Positions 1 to 5,820 of a DNA stretch of 19,511 nucleotides are shown here, in pieces. Positions within the stretch are counted from its first letter, which is position 1, and each line of letters begins with the position of its first letter. The notes below the pieces were generated by a model. That model had not been told where the DNA came from and did not search any database. It saw nothing but the letters and a program-made list of their open reading frames with translations. This DNA comes from Deltaproteobacteria bacterium RIFOXYA12_FULL_61_11. GTDB lineage: Bacteria > Bdellovibrionota_F > JAHFAK01 > YA12-FULL-61-11. Position numbers and translations under genes: made by a program. The DNA is taken from NCBI GenBank assembly GCA_001799195.1, contig MGSU01000003.1, positions 1,647 to 21,157 on the forward strand, written 5' to 3'.

Positions 1-2
1 GG

Positions 3-425
3 CGGCACGAAGAATACCTCGGTCTGGGAGCCTCGGCCGTTTCCTTCCGCTGGTGGCAGCCGCCCCCGGTACCAACCGTGGTACCAACCATGGTTTCGGA
101 ACGTTGCTGGTGCCGTTTCCGCAATGACTCAGAGCCAACGAAATACTCTGATAGGGTACTCATTGCGGGCAGTGCGTGTGCGGGAGCCGAGTTCCTCACC
201 CCGGCCCAAGCCAGGTTCGAGTTCGTTTTCCTAGCCCTGCGAACGGCCGAGGGCTTGATCTGTGACCGGTTCCGTCAACGCTTCGGTAGCGAAGTCGAGC
301 ACTGGTACGGGGCAGCGCTCCGCACCCAGGCCGAGGGCGGCTTCTTATCCATGGAGGGAGGGAGTATTCGTCTGACCGACCGCGGTATCCTTCATTCCAA
401 TAGGGTCTTCACCGCGTTGCTCTGA
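3..425 (+). CDS. hemW: HemW-like radical SAM protein, C-terminal part (5' truncated by window edge)
   Basis: The open frame enters from the left edge (first complete codon at 3) and ends with TGA at 423-425. The visible 140 residues carry the marks of the HemW/coproporphyrinogen-III-oxidase-like C-terminal half: EEYLGLGASAVSF matches the conserved Y-x-G-x-G-x-x-A-x-S block, followed by RFRND and Y. The helical tail is typical too, with FVFLALRTAEGL, a GGFL turn and RLTDRGILHSNRVFTALL at the end. The radical SAM CxxxCxxC motif would lie upstream, outside the window. HemW is a cytosolic haem chaperone that binds SAM and a 4Fe-4S cluster; it was long annotated as an oxygen-independent coproporphyrinogen oxidase. 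The family call is good; separating HemW from close HemN-like relatives needs the missing N-terminus. Confidence 0.82.
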   Translation, partial: RHEEYLGLGASAVSFRWWQPPPVPTVVPTMVSERCWCRFRNDSEPTKYSDRVLIAGSACAGAEFLTPAQARFEFVFLALRTAEGLICDRFRQRFGSEVEHWYGAALRTQAEGGFLSMEGGSIRLTDRGILHSNRVFTALL

Positions 426-432
426 GGGGACC

Positions 433-681
433 TTGCGTGTAGAAGCAGGAGGTTCGATCCTGGGTGGGGGCGTTCGTCAGCGCACGGGTGACGTTGCGGT
501 GAGCTGGTACACGTCGATCGATTCAGTAGAACATATTCCAGAGGAAGAGCGAGAGAACCGAATAATAACACACCATGTACGCGATGGATTGAGCTTTCAT
601 GTGGTGACCTCGATAACCCCGACGGACGTGCTGTTTTGCAGCTTGTGTGCCGGGGCTGAAGATAGCGCGGTCGCCGCTTAA
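433..681 (+). CDS. Possible small hypothetical protein (82 aa), doubtful
   Basis: A frame opening with TTG just after the hemW-like stop runs to TAA at 679-681. The product has mixed composition with acidic and hydrophobic stretches (SWYTSIDSVEHIPEEERE, ITPTDVLFCSLCAG) and no motif I recognise. No clear Shine-Dalgarno precedes the TTG, and the DNA becomes AT-rich toward its end. It could be a real short gene, a decayed one, or chance. It is listed only because it is the only sense-strand candidate in the 425-912 gap. Confidence 0.15.
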   Translation: MRVEAGGSILGGGVRQRTGDVAVSWYTSIDSVEHIPEEERENRIITHHVRDGLSFHVVTSITPTDVLFCSLCAGAEDSAVAA

Positions 682-854
682 TAGCTTGTATATATTCTAA
701 ATAGTAAGTTTTACAGAGGGAACGGCGGTGGTCGTGTACCTTCCCTGTCGCAGCCGCGCTCTGCCGGAGGGGACCTCGTCGCACCATGGCAACCCTCAGG
801 TCTGGGGGGGTGTAGCCAGTGCTTGGAGGCTCTCGGAACCCGACCAGCGGGGTG

Positions 855-882
855 TTGCAAAACCATGGGTGGTGGGTATACT
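855..882 (+). promoter_or_regulatory. Predicted sigma70-type promoter for the dipeptide epimerase gene
   Basis: TTGCAA (855-860) and TATACT (877-882, five of six consensus bases) are separated by 16 bases. Transcription would start near 889, about 24 bases before the ATG at 913, which is preceded by GGAGG at 904-908. Spacing and position make this a good match by eye; it is untested. Confidence 0.5.
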
Positions 883-912
883 TCCGCCGGATCGGGGATC
901 GCTGGAGGGTTC

Positions 913-1965
913 ATGACCGGGGCAGTACATATCGAGATCGAGACCAGGCAGCTCAAGCTGAAGGAACCCTTCGTCATTGCTGGAGCTTCGGCGGATGAAA
1001 AACCGATGGCTCTGGTCCGGCTACGGCAGGAGACGTCGGGAGGGGGCGTGCTCGAGGGGTTGGGTGAGGCCTCGCTTTCCATCAAGAGTGCCGAGAGCTT
1101 TGAGAAGAACCTCGATTTTCTCCATAATCTTCCCGAAGACTTGTTCGACGACCCGACCAGGATCAAGGATATCGCCGACCGTCTGGATCGCCTCGAGCGA
1201 GGTTGTCGGCCGGCCAAGTGTGCGGTCGATCTGGCGTTGTACGATCTGAACGGGAAGATGCTCGAGCGGCCTGTCTACAACCTCTTCGACCTCGAGAAAC
1301 ACGGAGTTCCCCACTCCTTCGTCACCCTCTGCCTGGGCGATGAAGCCCAGACCCTGGCTCGCGCGGCCGAGTTGCGAGGCCAGGACTACCTCAAGGTCAA
1401 GGTCGACTCGGCCTTCGACCTGCGACTCCTGGAGGAGATCCAGTCGATCAGTGGCGCCAAGTTGGCTATCGACGCGAACGAGAGCTGGCAATACGACGAA
1501 GCCGTGGAGAAGCTCAACCACCTGGCCGAGCGGGTCGACCTGGAGTTCTGCGAGCAGCCACTCCCCGCATCCAAGGTCCAAGACCAGCGCAAACTCAAAC
1601 AGGCGGTACCGGTCCCCATCTATCTCGATGAGGCCATCATCACCCGTCAGGACGTCGAACTCCTTGCCGAGTCCTGTGACGGTATCAACGTCAAACTCAT
1701 GAAATGCGGCGGCATCTATCGAGCGATCGAGTTGATCACCAGAGCCCGAGCACGGAACCTGAAAGTCCTTATCGGGTGCATGGTCGAGAGTTCCATCGGT
1801 ATCACCGGAGCCTCGCACATCGCCCACTTGGCCGACTACCTCGACCTCGACGGGAGTTCGTTCCTGGCCTGGGATCCCTTCGTCGGGACCTTCCTCCACC
1901 GCGGGCGGGTCATTCTGCCGACCGGGACGGGCCTTGGCGTGATCGAGAAAAAGCATGTCCAGTGA
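913..1965 (+). CDS. Dipeptide epimerase / enolase-superfamily (mandelate racemase-muconate lactonizing) enzyme
   Basis: The 350-aa length is typical of L-Ala-D/L-Glu epimerases, which invert the alpha carbon of dipeptides, often in murein peptide recycling. The capping domain is N-terminal (about 1-120) and the barrel follows. All catalytic elements of the MLE subgroup are visible: the KVK base motif (K161, K163), metal ligands D187 (AIDANES), E214 (EFCEQP) and D239 (YLDEA), and the opposing lysine K261 in NVKLMKCGG. A late acidic DLDGSSFLAWDP block closes the active site. I chose ATG 913 because GGAGG lies four bases upstream and the protein then begins exactly at the family's first strand. 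The frame stays open to 823, but that extension overlaps the promoter. The substrate dipeptide cannot be read from sequence; a different acid-sugar or o-succinylbenzoate role is less likely given the KxK context. The next gene starts inside its last codons. Confidence 0.9.
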   Translation: MTGAVHIEIETRQLKLKEPFVIAGASADEKPMALVRLRQETSGGGVLEGLGEASLSIKSAESFEKNLDFLHNLPEDLFDDPTRIKDIADRLDRLERGCRPAKCAVDLALYDLNGKMLERPVYNLFDLEKHGVPHSFVTLCLGDEAQTLARAAELRGQDYLKVKVDSAFDLRLLEEIQSISGAKLAIDANESWQYDEAVEKLNHLAERVDLEFCEQPLPASKVQDQRKLKQAVPVPIYLDEAIITRQDVELLAESCDGINVKLMKCGGIYRAIELITRARARNLKVLIGCMVESSIGITGASHIAHLADYLDLDGSSFLAWDPFVGTFLHRGRVILPTGTGLGVIEKKHVQ

Positions 1966-2569
1966 ACGTTCGTACCTCGGCAAAGTCTGCGTGTGGCCGC
2001 TCCTCGGGCTCTTGTGCGCAGTAGGTCCTGGTTGTGGGGCCAAGAAACCGGCGCCGACCTGGAAGAACGAAGTCTGCGAGTATCGGTCGACCCTCGATCG
2101 CTGGACCAAGGTGCAGAAGCTCTACGATCGGTTCACGACCCGCTTCTACATCACCACCACGTGGCGCAGTGATGCCTTCCGGCGGTGCTATGTGCATGAG
2201 CTCAATGCACGGAAACATCTCCTCCGAGATGATTTCGAGGCGCTGGTAACCCGGGAAACGGCTGAAGGAAACAGCTACCATGACTTCGTCCTTGCGCTCT
2301 ACACACCCGAGGAGCAACACAACGATCTCACCCGAGAAGGGAGTATTTGGAATATCGTGCTCGAAGTCGGAGGCGAACGTCGGCGGCCGGTTGCACTCAC
2401 CCGCTTGCACAAGACGCCGGAGCTGGAACTGATGTACCCCTATCTCGATCGTTGGCACACGTTCTACCTGGCGCGCTATGAACGCAAACCGTCGGACGCG
2501 GGGGTAACCCTCGAGGTTGCGGGTTTGACGCATGCAACCAGGCTGACCTGGGCGGCGGCAGAGGAATGA
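1955..2569 (+). CDS. Small predicted lipoprotein, function unknown
   Basis: This 204-aa protein begins with a positively charged start, a hydrophobic stretch (VWPLLGLLCAV) and then GPGC, a lipobox-like site with Cys27 as the likely lipidated residue. The lipobox is imperfect because Pro sits at -2. The mature part contains KLYDRFTTRFYITTTWRSDAF followed by an FRRCYVHE-like segment and ends in beta-rich sequence. The pattern is reminiscent of unassigned lipoproteins that begin with a helix of the form W-x-x-x-x-x-L-Y-x-x-F-x-T, but I recognise no named domain. The ATG overlaps the end of the epimerase gene by 11 bases, so the two are co-transcribed and probably translationally coupled. Whether they share a function is not evident. 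Confidence 0.75.
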   Translation: MSSERSYLGKVCVWPLLGLLCAVGPGCGAKKPAPTWKNEVCEYRSTLDRWTKVQKLYDRFTTRFYITTTWRSDAFRRCYVHELNARKHLLRDDFEALVTRETAEGNSYHDFVLALYTPEEQHNDLTREGSIWNIVLEVGGERRRPVALTRLHKTPELELMYPYLDRWHTFYLARYERKPSDAGVTLEVAGLTHATRLTWAAAEE

Positions 2570-2600
2570 AGAAAGGTGAGGGAAGGGAGGGACGGAGGGT

Positions 2601-3185
2601 TCAGTTCTGCCACTCGATGAAGAAGTCGATGGGTTTGAAATCGTCCTTGTCGCCCTTGTCGTCGTCGTCGTAACCGCCACCGTTATCGCCGCCGTTGTCC
2701 CCACCGTTATTCCCACCGTTGTTTCCGCCCTCGTCCCAGGGATCCTCGGGTTCGCTGCCCTTGCCCGGGATGGTCAATTTTTCGACCAGGACGCCTTTTT
2801 CGGTCAGGTACAGCTTGCCACCCTCTGCGATAACCATGAGATTGTTCTCGGATATCTCGAGGTCGAGCGCCTTGCACCCTTCTGGCAGGGTCAGGTGGAG
2901 CCGGAATTCGGTAACCTTCTTCTCCTTGTCGTTGACGAGTTGATAGATCTTCTGGTCTTCGCCCAGGACGAAGGCCATCATCTTGCTGTTGATAGCCAGG
3001 GCCACGGCCTTCACTCCGCCGGGGAGTTGGAAGAAAGGTTTGGGATCCTGAGCTTGTTTTGCCCAGTACAATTTTCCATCATGACCGATCATCATGACGC
3101 CGCTGTTGTTGATTTCGGCAACGCGAGAGGCCTGGGCCTGGAGGCACCATGCCGCGAGCAATACCACGAGAATACGTGCTTTCAT
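2601..3185 (-). CDS. Exported small protein with Gly/Asn/Asp repeat tail, function unknown
   Basis: The 194-aa product starts with a clear signal peptide (MKARILVVLLAAWCLQAQA, cleavage after AQA). A beta-rich body follows, with three repeats of roughly 40 residues (NNSGVMMIGHDGKLYWA, NSKMMAFVLGEDQKIYQL, SENNLMVIAEGGKLYLT) that look like blades of a small propeller-like or WD-type fold. The C-terminal quarter is low complexity: GG-NN/GG-DN units and then a poly-Asp/Lys stretch, ending in FFIEWQN. The start is well supported, since GGAGGAG lies just upstream on the minus strand. The acidic, flexible tail could bind cations or act as a spacer. No enzyme motif is present. The gene converges with the preceding lipoprotein gene (31-bp gap). 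Confidence 0.8.
   Translation of the reverse strand: MKARILVVLLAAWCLQAQASRVAEINNSGVMMIGHDGKLYWAKQAQDPKPFFQLPGGVKAVALAINSKMMAFVLGEDQKIYQLVNDKEKKVTEFRLHLTLPEGCKALDLEISENNLMVIAEGGKLYLTEKGVLVEKLTIPGKGSEPEDPWDEGGNNGGNNGGDNGGDNGGGYDDDDKGDKDDFKPIDFFIEWQN
2677..2736 (-). repeat. 12-bp tandem repeat inside the coding region
   Basis: Four near-identical 12-base units (plus-strand pattern CCnCCGTTrTyn) occupy 2677-2724 and a decayed fifth unit follows to 2736. They encode the GGNN/GGDN peptide units of the exported protein. The unit length is a multiple of three, so gain or loss of units would keep the frame. Confidence 0.8.
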
Positions 3186-3267
3186 CCATCTCCTCCTTTT
3201 TCCACTGTCAACAGACCCACTGACCGACCAGAGGGGCCATCCATCAATGACGCAGGCTTACCATGGA

Positions 3268-3284
3268 TTGACACACAGTGTCAA
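3268..3284. promoter_or_regulatory. Perfect 7-bp inverted repeat, operator-like
   Basis: TTGACAC-ACA-GTGTCAA is a perfect dyad of 7+7 bases with a 3-base spacer. It contains a consensus -35 hexamer on both strands, so a bound dimeric repressor would block transcription in either direction. Confidence 0.5.
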
Positions 3285-3295
3285 GCAAGAAGAAT
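3268..3295 (+). promoter_or_regulatory. Possible sigma70-type promoter reading into the inverted-repeat element
   Basis: A consensus TTGACA (3268-3273) is followed after 16 bases by AAGAAT (3290-3295; four of six). The predicted start near 3302 would lie just before the left arm of the inverted repeat at 3311. The -10 is weak, so this is tentative. Confidence 0.35.
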
Positions 3296-3310
3296 CCCAA
3301 GCGGGAACCA

Positions 3311-3498
3311 TTCAGTCTTGGGGTGGATTGAAGGTTGTTCGTCACCACGTTGGGGTGGCACCGACGGGGGTCCCCCACCACGCGCAAGGATGAGCATGGT
3401 GGGGGCGACCGCAAGGATGCGGACCTCCAAGCGACGCGCAGGATGCAGCGGCGTCGGTGTGAGAGGTGACAGGACCCCTCGAACCACCCAAGACTGAA
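3311..3498 (+). ncRNA. Candidate structured RNA or MITE-like element closed by an inverted repeat
   Basis: The arms TTCAGTCTTGGG(G)TGG at 3311-3326 and CCACCCAAGACTGAA at 3484-3498 are inverted complements, with 12 bases perfect, one bulged G and then three more pairs. Weaker complementarity continues inward. Between them are further hairpins: GGGGGTCCCCC near 3366-3376; CCCCACCA near 3373-3380 pairing with TGGTGGGG near 3397-3404; and CCGC-aaggat-GCGG near 3409-3422. The loop word GCAAGGATG or a one-base variant occurs three times (about 3384, 3411 and 3438). I match it to no known RNA family (not RNase P, SRP, tmRNA or 6S). No target-site duplication is obvious. The strand is assigned from the possible promoter upstream. 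Confidence 0.35.
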
Positions 3499-3547
3499 GT
3501 GTTACTCCCAAGCCCTCGGACCTCTCCGATCCGGCCGCAAAATACGC

Positions 3548-3576
3548 TTGACAAGGAGGCTGAATATCCCTACAGT
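3548..3576 (+). promoter_or_regulatory. Predicted sigma70-type promoter for tRNA-Val and probably infC
   Basis: A consensus TTGACA (3548-3553), a 17-base spacer and TACAGT (3571-3576; four of six) place the transcription start near 3583, about 28 bases ahead of the tRNA. No terminator is visible between the tRNA and infC, so the same transcript probably continues into the ribosomal protein operon. Confidence 0.6.
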
Positions 3577-3610
3577 CGCACCTCCGAGCCAGGCACTTGT
3601 GCCGGCACCT

Positions 3611-3684
3611 AGGCACGTAGCTCAGTTGGTTAGAGCACCACCCTGACGCGGTGGGGGTCGTCGGTTCGAATCCGACTGTGCCTA
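3611..3684 (+). tRNA. tRNA-Val (anticodon GAC)
   Basis: All arms fold: acceptor 3611-3617 with 3677-3683 (last pair G-U), D arm 3620-3623/3633-3636, anticodon stem CCACC (3638-3642)/GGTGG (3650-3654) around loop CTGACGC, and T arm GTCGG-TTCGAAT-CCGAC (3660-3676). The anticodon is GAC at 3645-3647. The anticodon stem and variable loop closely resemble enterobacterial tRNA-Val(GAC). Base 73 is A, as in Val tRNAs. The first pair is A-U rather than the usual G-C, and the 3' CCA is not encoded, so it must be added enzymatically. Confidence 0.97.
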
Positions 3685-3753
3685 TTTTCGGGCTGCCGAG
3701 ATTCTTGTGTCGCGGTGACCGGGCAATGTGTGATGGACTGTTGTGGCGTGGTT

Positions 3754-3766
3754 CCACCGGAGGTGG
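3754..3766 (+). promoter_or_regulatory. Hairpin burying the infC ribosome binding site
   Basis: CCACC (3754-3758) and GGTGG (3762-3766) can pair around a GGA loop, hiding most of the GGAGG that precedes the ATA start. An alternative pairing of GTGG (3743-3746 or 3748-3751) with CCAC (3754-3757) would leave the site free. This suggests translational control but is short and untested. Confidence 0.35.
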
Positions 3767-3769
3767 CGC

Positions 3770-4291
3770 ATAAGCACCAAGAAGGACAAGACTCGCAAGA
3801 ATGACGAGATCATTGCGCGGGAAGTTCGACTGATCGGGGAGGAAGGAGAACAACTCGGGATCATGACCCCGCGCGAAGCCTTGCGAGTGGCCGAGAATTT
3901 CGGACTGGACGTGGTGGAGATCGCACCGGATGCGAAACCGCCTGTCTGCAAGTTGATCGATTACGGGAGATTCCAGTACGAGCTGAAGAAGAAACAGGCC
4001 GAGTCCAAGCGCAAGCAGGTCGTCGTCCAGGTCAAGGAAGTCAAGTTCCGTCCGATCACCGATGAACATGACTTCCGCTTCAAGCTCAAGCATATCGAGA
4101 GGTTCTTGGCGGAAGGGAACAAGACGAAGGTGGTCATCCGGTTCCGTGGCCGGGAGATCGTGCACAAGGATAACGGGTTCGCCATGTGCGACAAGATCGT
4201 GGCAGAACTTGCCGAAGTGTCCGCGGTCGAGCAACCGCCCAAGATGGAAGGCCGCCAGATCGTGATGATCCTCGTGGCCAAGAAGAAGTGA
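3770..4291 (+). CDS. infC: Translation initiation factor IF-3
   Basis: IF-3 binds the 30S subunit, keeps it apart from 50S and proofreads the start codon. The protein has the canonical layout: [13 protein letters not shown] at the N-terminus, [40 protein letters not shown], a basic linker helix ([10 protein letters not shown]), [14 protein letters not shown] and a C-terminal domain ending in [10 protein letters not shown]. The expected N-terminus falls on ATA at 3770, six bases after GGAGG (3759-3763), so I place the start there (173 aa) rather than at the in-frame GTG at 3743, which would add nine atypical residues. Rare start codons such as AUU are a known feature of infC, used for autoregulation. 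The ribosome binding site can pair in a CCACC/GGTGG hairpin (3754-3766). rpmI and rplT follow. Confidence 0.95.
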   Translation: MSTKKDKTRKNDEIIAREVRLIGEEGEQLGIMTPREALRVAENFGLDVVEIAPDAKPPVCKLIDYGRFQYELKKKQAESKRKQVVVQVKEVKFRPITDEHDFRFKLKHIERFLAEGNKTKVVIRFRGREIVHKDNGFAMCDKIVAELAEVSAVEQPPKMEGRQIVMILVAKKK

Positions 4292-4328
4292 GCTGCCGGG
4301 TATACCGGGTATTGAGGAGAAGACGACT

Positions 4329-4529
4329 ATGCCGAAGATCAAAACCAAACGGAGCGCCGCCAAACGGTTCTCCATAACCAAGAGCGGCAAGGTCAAGCGC
4401 AAGAAGGCCTTCTTGAGCCATATTCTCACCAAGAAGGCGCGGGGACGTAAACGCGGTCTTCGCAAGTCGGGATTGGTCGACAGCGCCAACATGAAATCCT
4501 TGAAGCACATGCTGCCCGGTAGGATCTGA
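4329..4529 (+). CDS. rpmI: 50S ribosomal protein L35 (bL35)
   Basis: The 66-aa basic protein is full length for the family and recognised at once from [20 protein letters not shown], the [10 protein letters not shown] block and the C-terminal lysine/arginine-rich tail. It is a small structural component of the large ribosomal subunit. GAGGAG lies ten bases before the ATG. It sits between infC (37-bp gap) and rplT (27-bp gap), the conserved bacterial order, so one transcript is expected. Confidence 0.98.
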   Translation: MPKIKTKRSAAKRFSITKSGKVKRKKAFLSHILTKKARGRKRGLRKSGLVDSANMKSLKHMLPGRI

Positions 4530-4556
4530 GCCGGAGCGGTCGAGGAGGAACGAGCA

Positions 4557-4913
4557 ATGCCGAGAGTCAAAGGTGGAAGTGTCACGAGGCAGCGACGGAA
4601 TCGCGTCCTCAAGCAAGCCAAGGGTTTTCGCGGAGGTCGGAGCAAGCTGTTCCGCACCGCGGTCGAGCGGGTACACGGAGCGTGGGCCAATGCCTATCGT
4701 GGGCGCAAGCTGCGTAAACGCGATTTCCGCAGTCTGTGGATCGTGCGCATCAATGCCGCGGCGCGGGAGTTGGGTCTCAGTTACAACCGCTTCATCGAAG
4801 GCCTCAAACGGCTGGACATCGAGGTCGACCGCAAGATCCTGGCCCACCTCGCCGCCACTAGTCCCGCGACCTTCAAGGGGCTGGTAGAGAAAGTCCTGCA
4901 CGCGAAGTCCTGA
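4557..4913 (+). CDS. rplT: 50S ribosomal protein L20 (bL20)
   Basis: The 118-aa protein begins [16 protein letters not shown] and continues with the family blocks [37 protein letters not shown] and [14 protein letters not shown]20 binds 23S rRNA early in large-subunit assembly, and in several bacteria it represses its own operon by binding the mRNA. I could not identify a leader copy of its rRNA site here. A strong GAGGAGG precedes the ATG. The stop codon overlaps the start of the MerR-type gene (TGATG). Confidence 0.98.
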   Translation: MPRVKGGSVTRQRRNRVLKQAKGFRGGRSKLFRTAVERVHGAWANAYRGRKLRKRDFRSLWIVRINAAARELGLSYNRFIEGLKRLDIEVDRKILAHLAATSPATFKGLVEKVLHAKS

Positions 4914-5245
4914 TGGTCACCGGCGATACCCGACCAGCAGCGAAGCCTCATTACAAGATAGGCGAAATTGCGGAGCTGTTGGGTGTAGCCCCTTCTGCTA
5001 TCCGGCACTGGGAAAAAGAGTTCGGAATCAATACCTTCAAACAGGGTTTATCGAAGCAGCGGCTTTACGACGCTGCCGATCTTGCCATACTGCAACGGGT
5101 GAGGTATCTGTTGCAGGTCGAACGCTACACGATCGAGGGGGCTCAACGCAAGTTGGACCACCCCGAGACGCGGCGACAAGTACGACGGGAAACGCTCATG
5201 GACATACGAAGGAACCTCGATGACCTGATTCAGGTCATCCCTTAG
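4913..5245 (+). CDS. MerR-family transcriptional regulator (short form)
   Basis: The 110-aa protein opens with a disordered stretch and then a winged helix-turn-helix of the MerR type: HYKIGEIAELLGVAPSAIRHWEKEF, followed by KQRLYDAADLAILQRVRYLL and a dimerisation helix (about 80-105). It lacks any C-terminal ligand domain and has no conserved metal-binding cysteines, so the effector is unknown. Short MerR proteins of this kind often lie at the end of the ribosomal/phenylalanyl-tRNA synthetase operon in deltaproteobacteria-like genomes. Here the gene directly overlaps the rplT stop by one base and pheST is absent between them. Translational coupling to rplT is likely, as no independent ribosome binding site is evident. 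Confidence 0.88.
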   Translation: MVTGDTRPAAKPHYKIGEIAELLGVAPSAIRHWEKEFGINTFKQGLSKQRLYDAADLAILQRVRYLLQVERYTIEGAQRKLDHPETRRQVRRETLMDIRRNLDDLIQVIP

Positions 5246-5259
5246 CAAAGGAGGAAGCC

Positions 5260-5820
5260 ATGCGCGTCGTCATACTGATGCTCACCCTTTCCCTGTCGTT
5301 GGCGGCATCCGCCAAGAACCTGCACCTCCTCGATCGCCACGAGAACGGGTATGCGCTCTGGAGGAGCGGGCAACCGACCGCCAATGAGTTCGCCGAATGG
5401 TGTATGCTCGGTATCACCAAGGTCGTGGTTCTCTCCGGAAATGCCGCCAAGGTCGAGCAGGTCTTCGCGCCGAGTTGCCCGACCATCGAGGTCATTTACA
5501 ATCAGAAGCAGGACGAACGGAAGCCGCTCCGGGCGAGTTTCCTCCGCTGGTTCGATGAACTCGTCGGAACGGCGAAGGATGAAGGGACCCAAGTCCTCTT
5601 CCGTTGTTTGTGCGGCTGTCACCGCACCGGCCGCCTAGCCGCGTATTATCAGATGAAGTACCAGGACGTTTCCGTGGATAAAGCGCTCGAGGTGATGGAA
5701 GAATACGGCGACTACATGTGGCTTTTCCCCAACCTCGACGAACAGGTCCGCGCCCTGCACGACTACATCGAGGGCAACGAGTGCAGTCAGAAAACATCTC
5801 TGTGCGTGATCCAGGACTGA
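5260..5820 (+). CDS. Exported CX5R protein phosphatase (tyrosine/dual-specificity-like)
   Basis: This 186-aa protein has a signal peptide (MRVVILMLTLSLSLAASA) and then a phosphatase core. RSGQPT at 35-40 is a hallmark of bacterial dual-specificity-like phosphatases. The catalytic loop is RCLCGCHRTG at 115-124, with nucleophile Cys116, Gly119 and Arg122 in the C-x-x-G-x-x-R arrangement. The residue before the nucleophile is Arg, where almost all family members have His, and the loop holds two more cysteines (118, 120). A general acid could be D85. Export puts it in the periplasm or outside. AGGAGG five bases before the ATG supports the start. The substrate is unknown (phosphoprotein, lipid phosphate or polyphosphate are all possible). 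The 3' end overlaps the udk start. Confidence 0.82.
   Translation: MRVVILMLTLSLSLAASAKNLHLLDRHENGYALWRSGQPTANEFAEWCMLGITKVVVLSGNAAKVEQVFAPSCPTIEVIYNQKQDERKPLRASFLRWFDELVGTAKDEGTQVLFRCLCGCHRTGRLAAYYQMKYQDVSVDKALEVMEEYGDYMWLFPNLDEQVRALHDYIEGNECSQKTSLCVIQD

Larger units (their letters stand above)
426..912. other. Gap of about 490 bp without a convincing gene
   Basis: Apart from the doubtful 82-aa frame, I see no protein or tRNA here. The stretch around 675-715 is markedly AT-rich (TATATATTCTAAATAG), unlike its surroundings. A short inverted repeat (AGGGAA at about 717-722, TTCCCT about 20 bases on) could form a small hairpin. The right end holds the promoter of the downstream epimerase gene. 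A G7 run lies near 806. Confidence 0.5.
3186..3610. other. 425-bp intergenic stretch without a protein gene, rich in structure
   Basis: No convincing coding frame is present on either strand. From left to right it holds the upstream region of the exported-protein gene, a perfect TTGACAC palindrome with promoter features, a hairpin-rich element bounded by an inverted repeat, and the promoter and leader of tRNA-Val. These are listed separately. Confidence 0.7.

Noticed and set aside
450-475. GGTTCGATCC resembling a tRNA T-arm
   Set aside because: The loop is offset (stem CAGGA/TCCTG with loop GGTTCGA) and no acceptor, D or anticodon arm can be built around it.
1021-2109. Long open frame on the minus strand (about 360 codons)
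   Set aside because: It is antisense to the epimerase, whose catalytic motifs are all intact; the product is a low-complexity Asp/Val/Leu-rich shadow with no recognisable domain.
2640-2675. The exported protein encodes DDDDK, as in an enteropeptidase site or FLAG tag
   Set aside because: It lies in a native Asp/Lys/Gly low-complexity tail (GGGYDDDDKGDKDD), lacks the leading DYK of the tag, and there are no vector sequences nearby.
3281-4690. Long open frame on the minus strand (about 470 codons)
   Set aside because: It spans tRNA-Val, infC and rpmI in antisense and has no motif; it reflects GC-rich codon bias.
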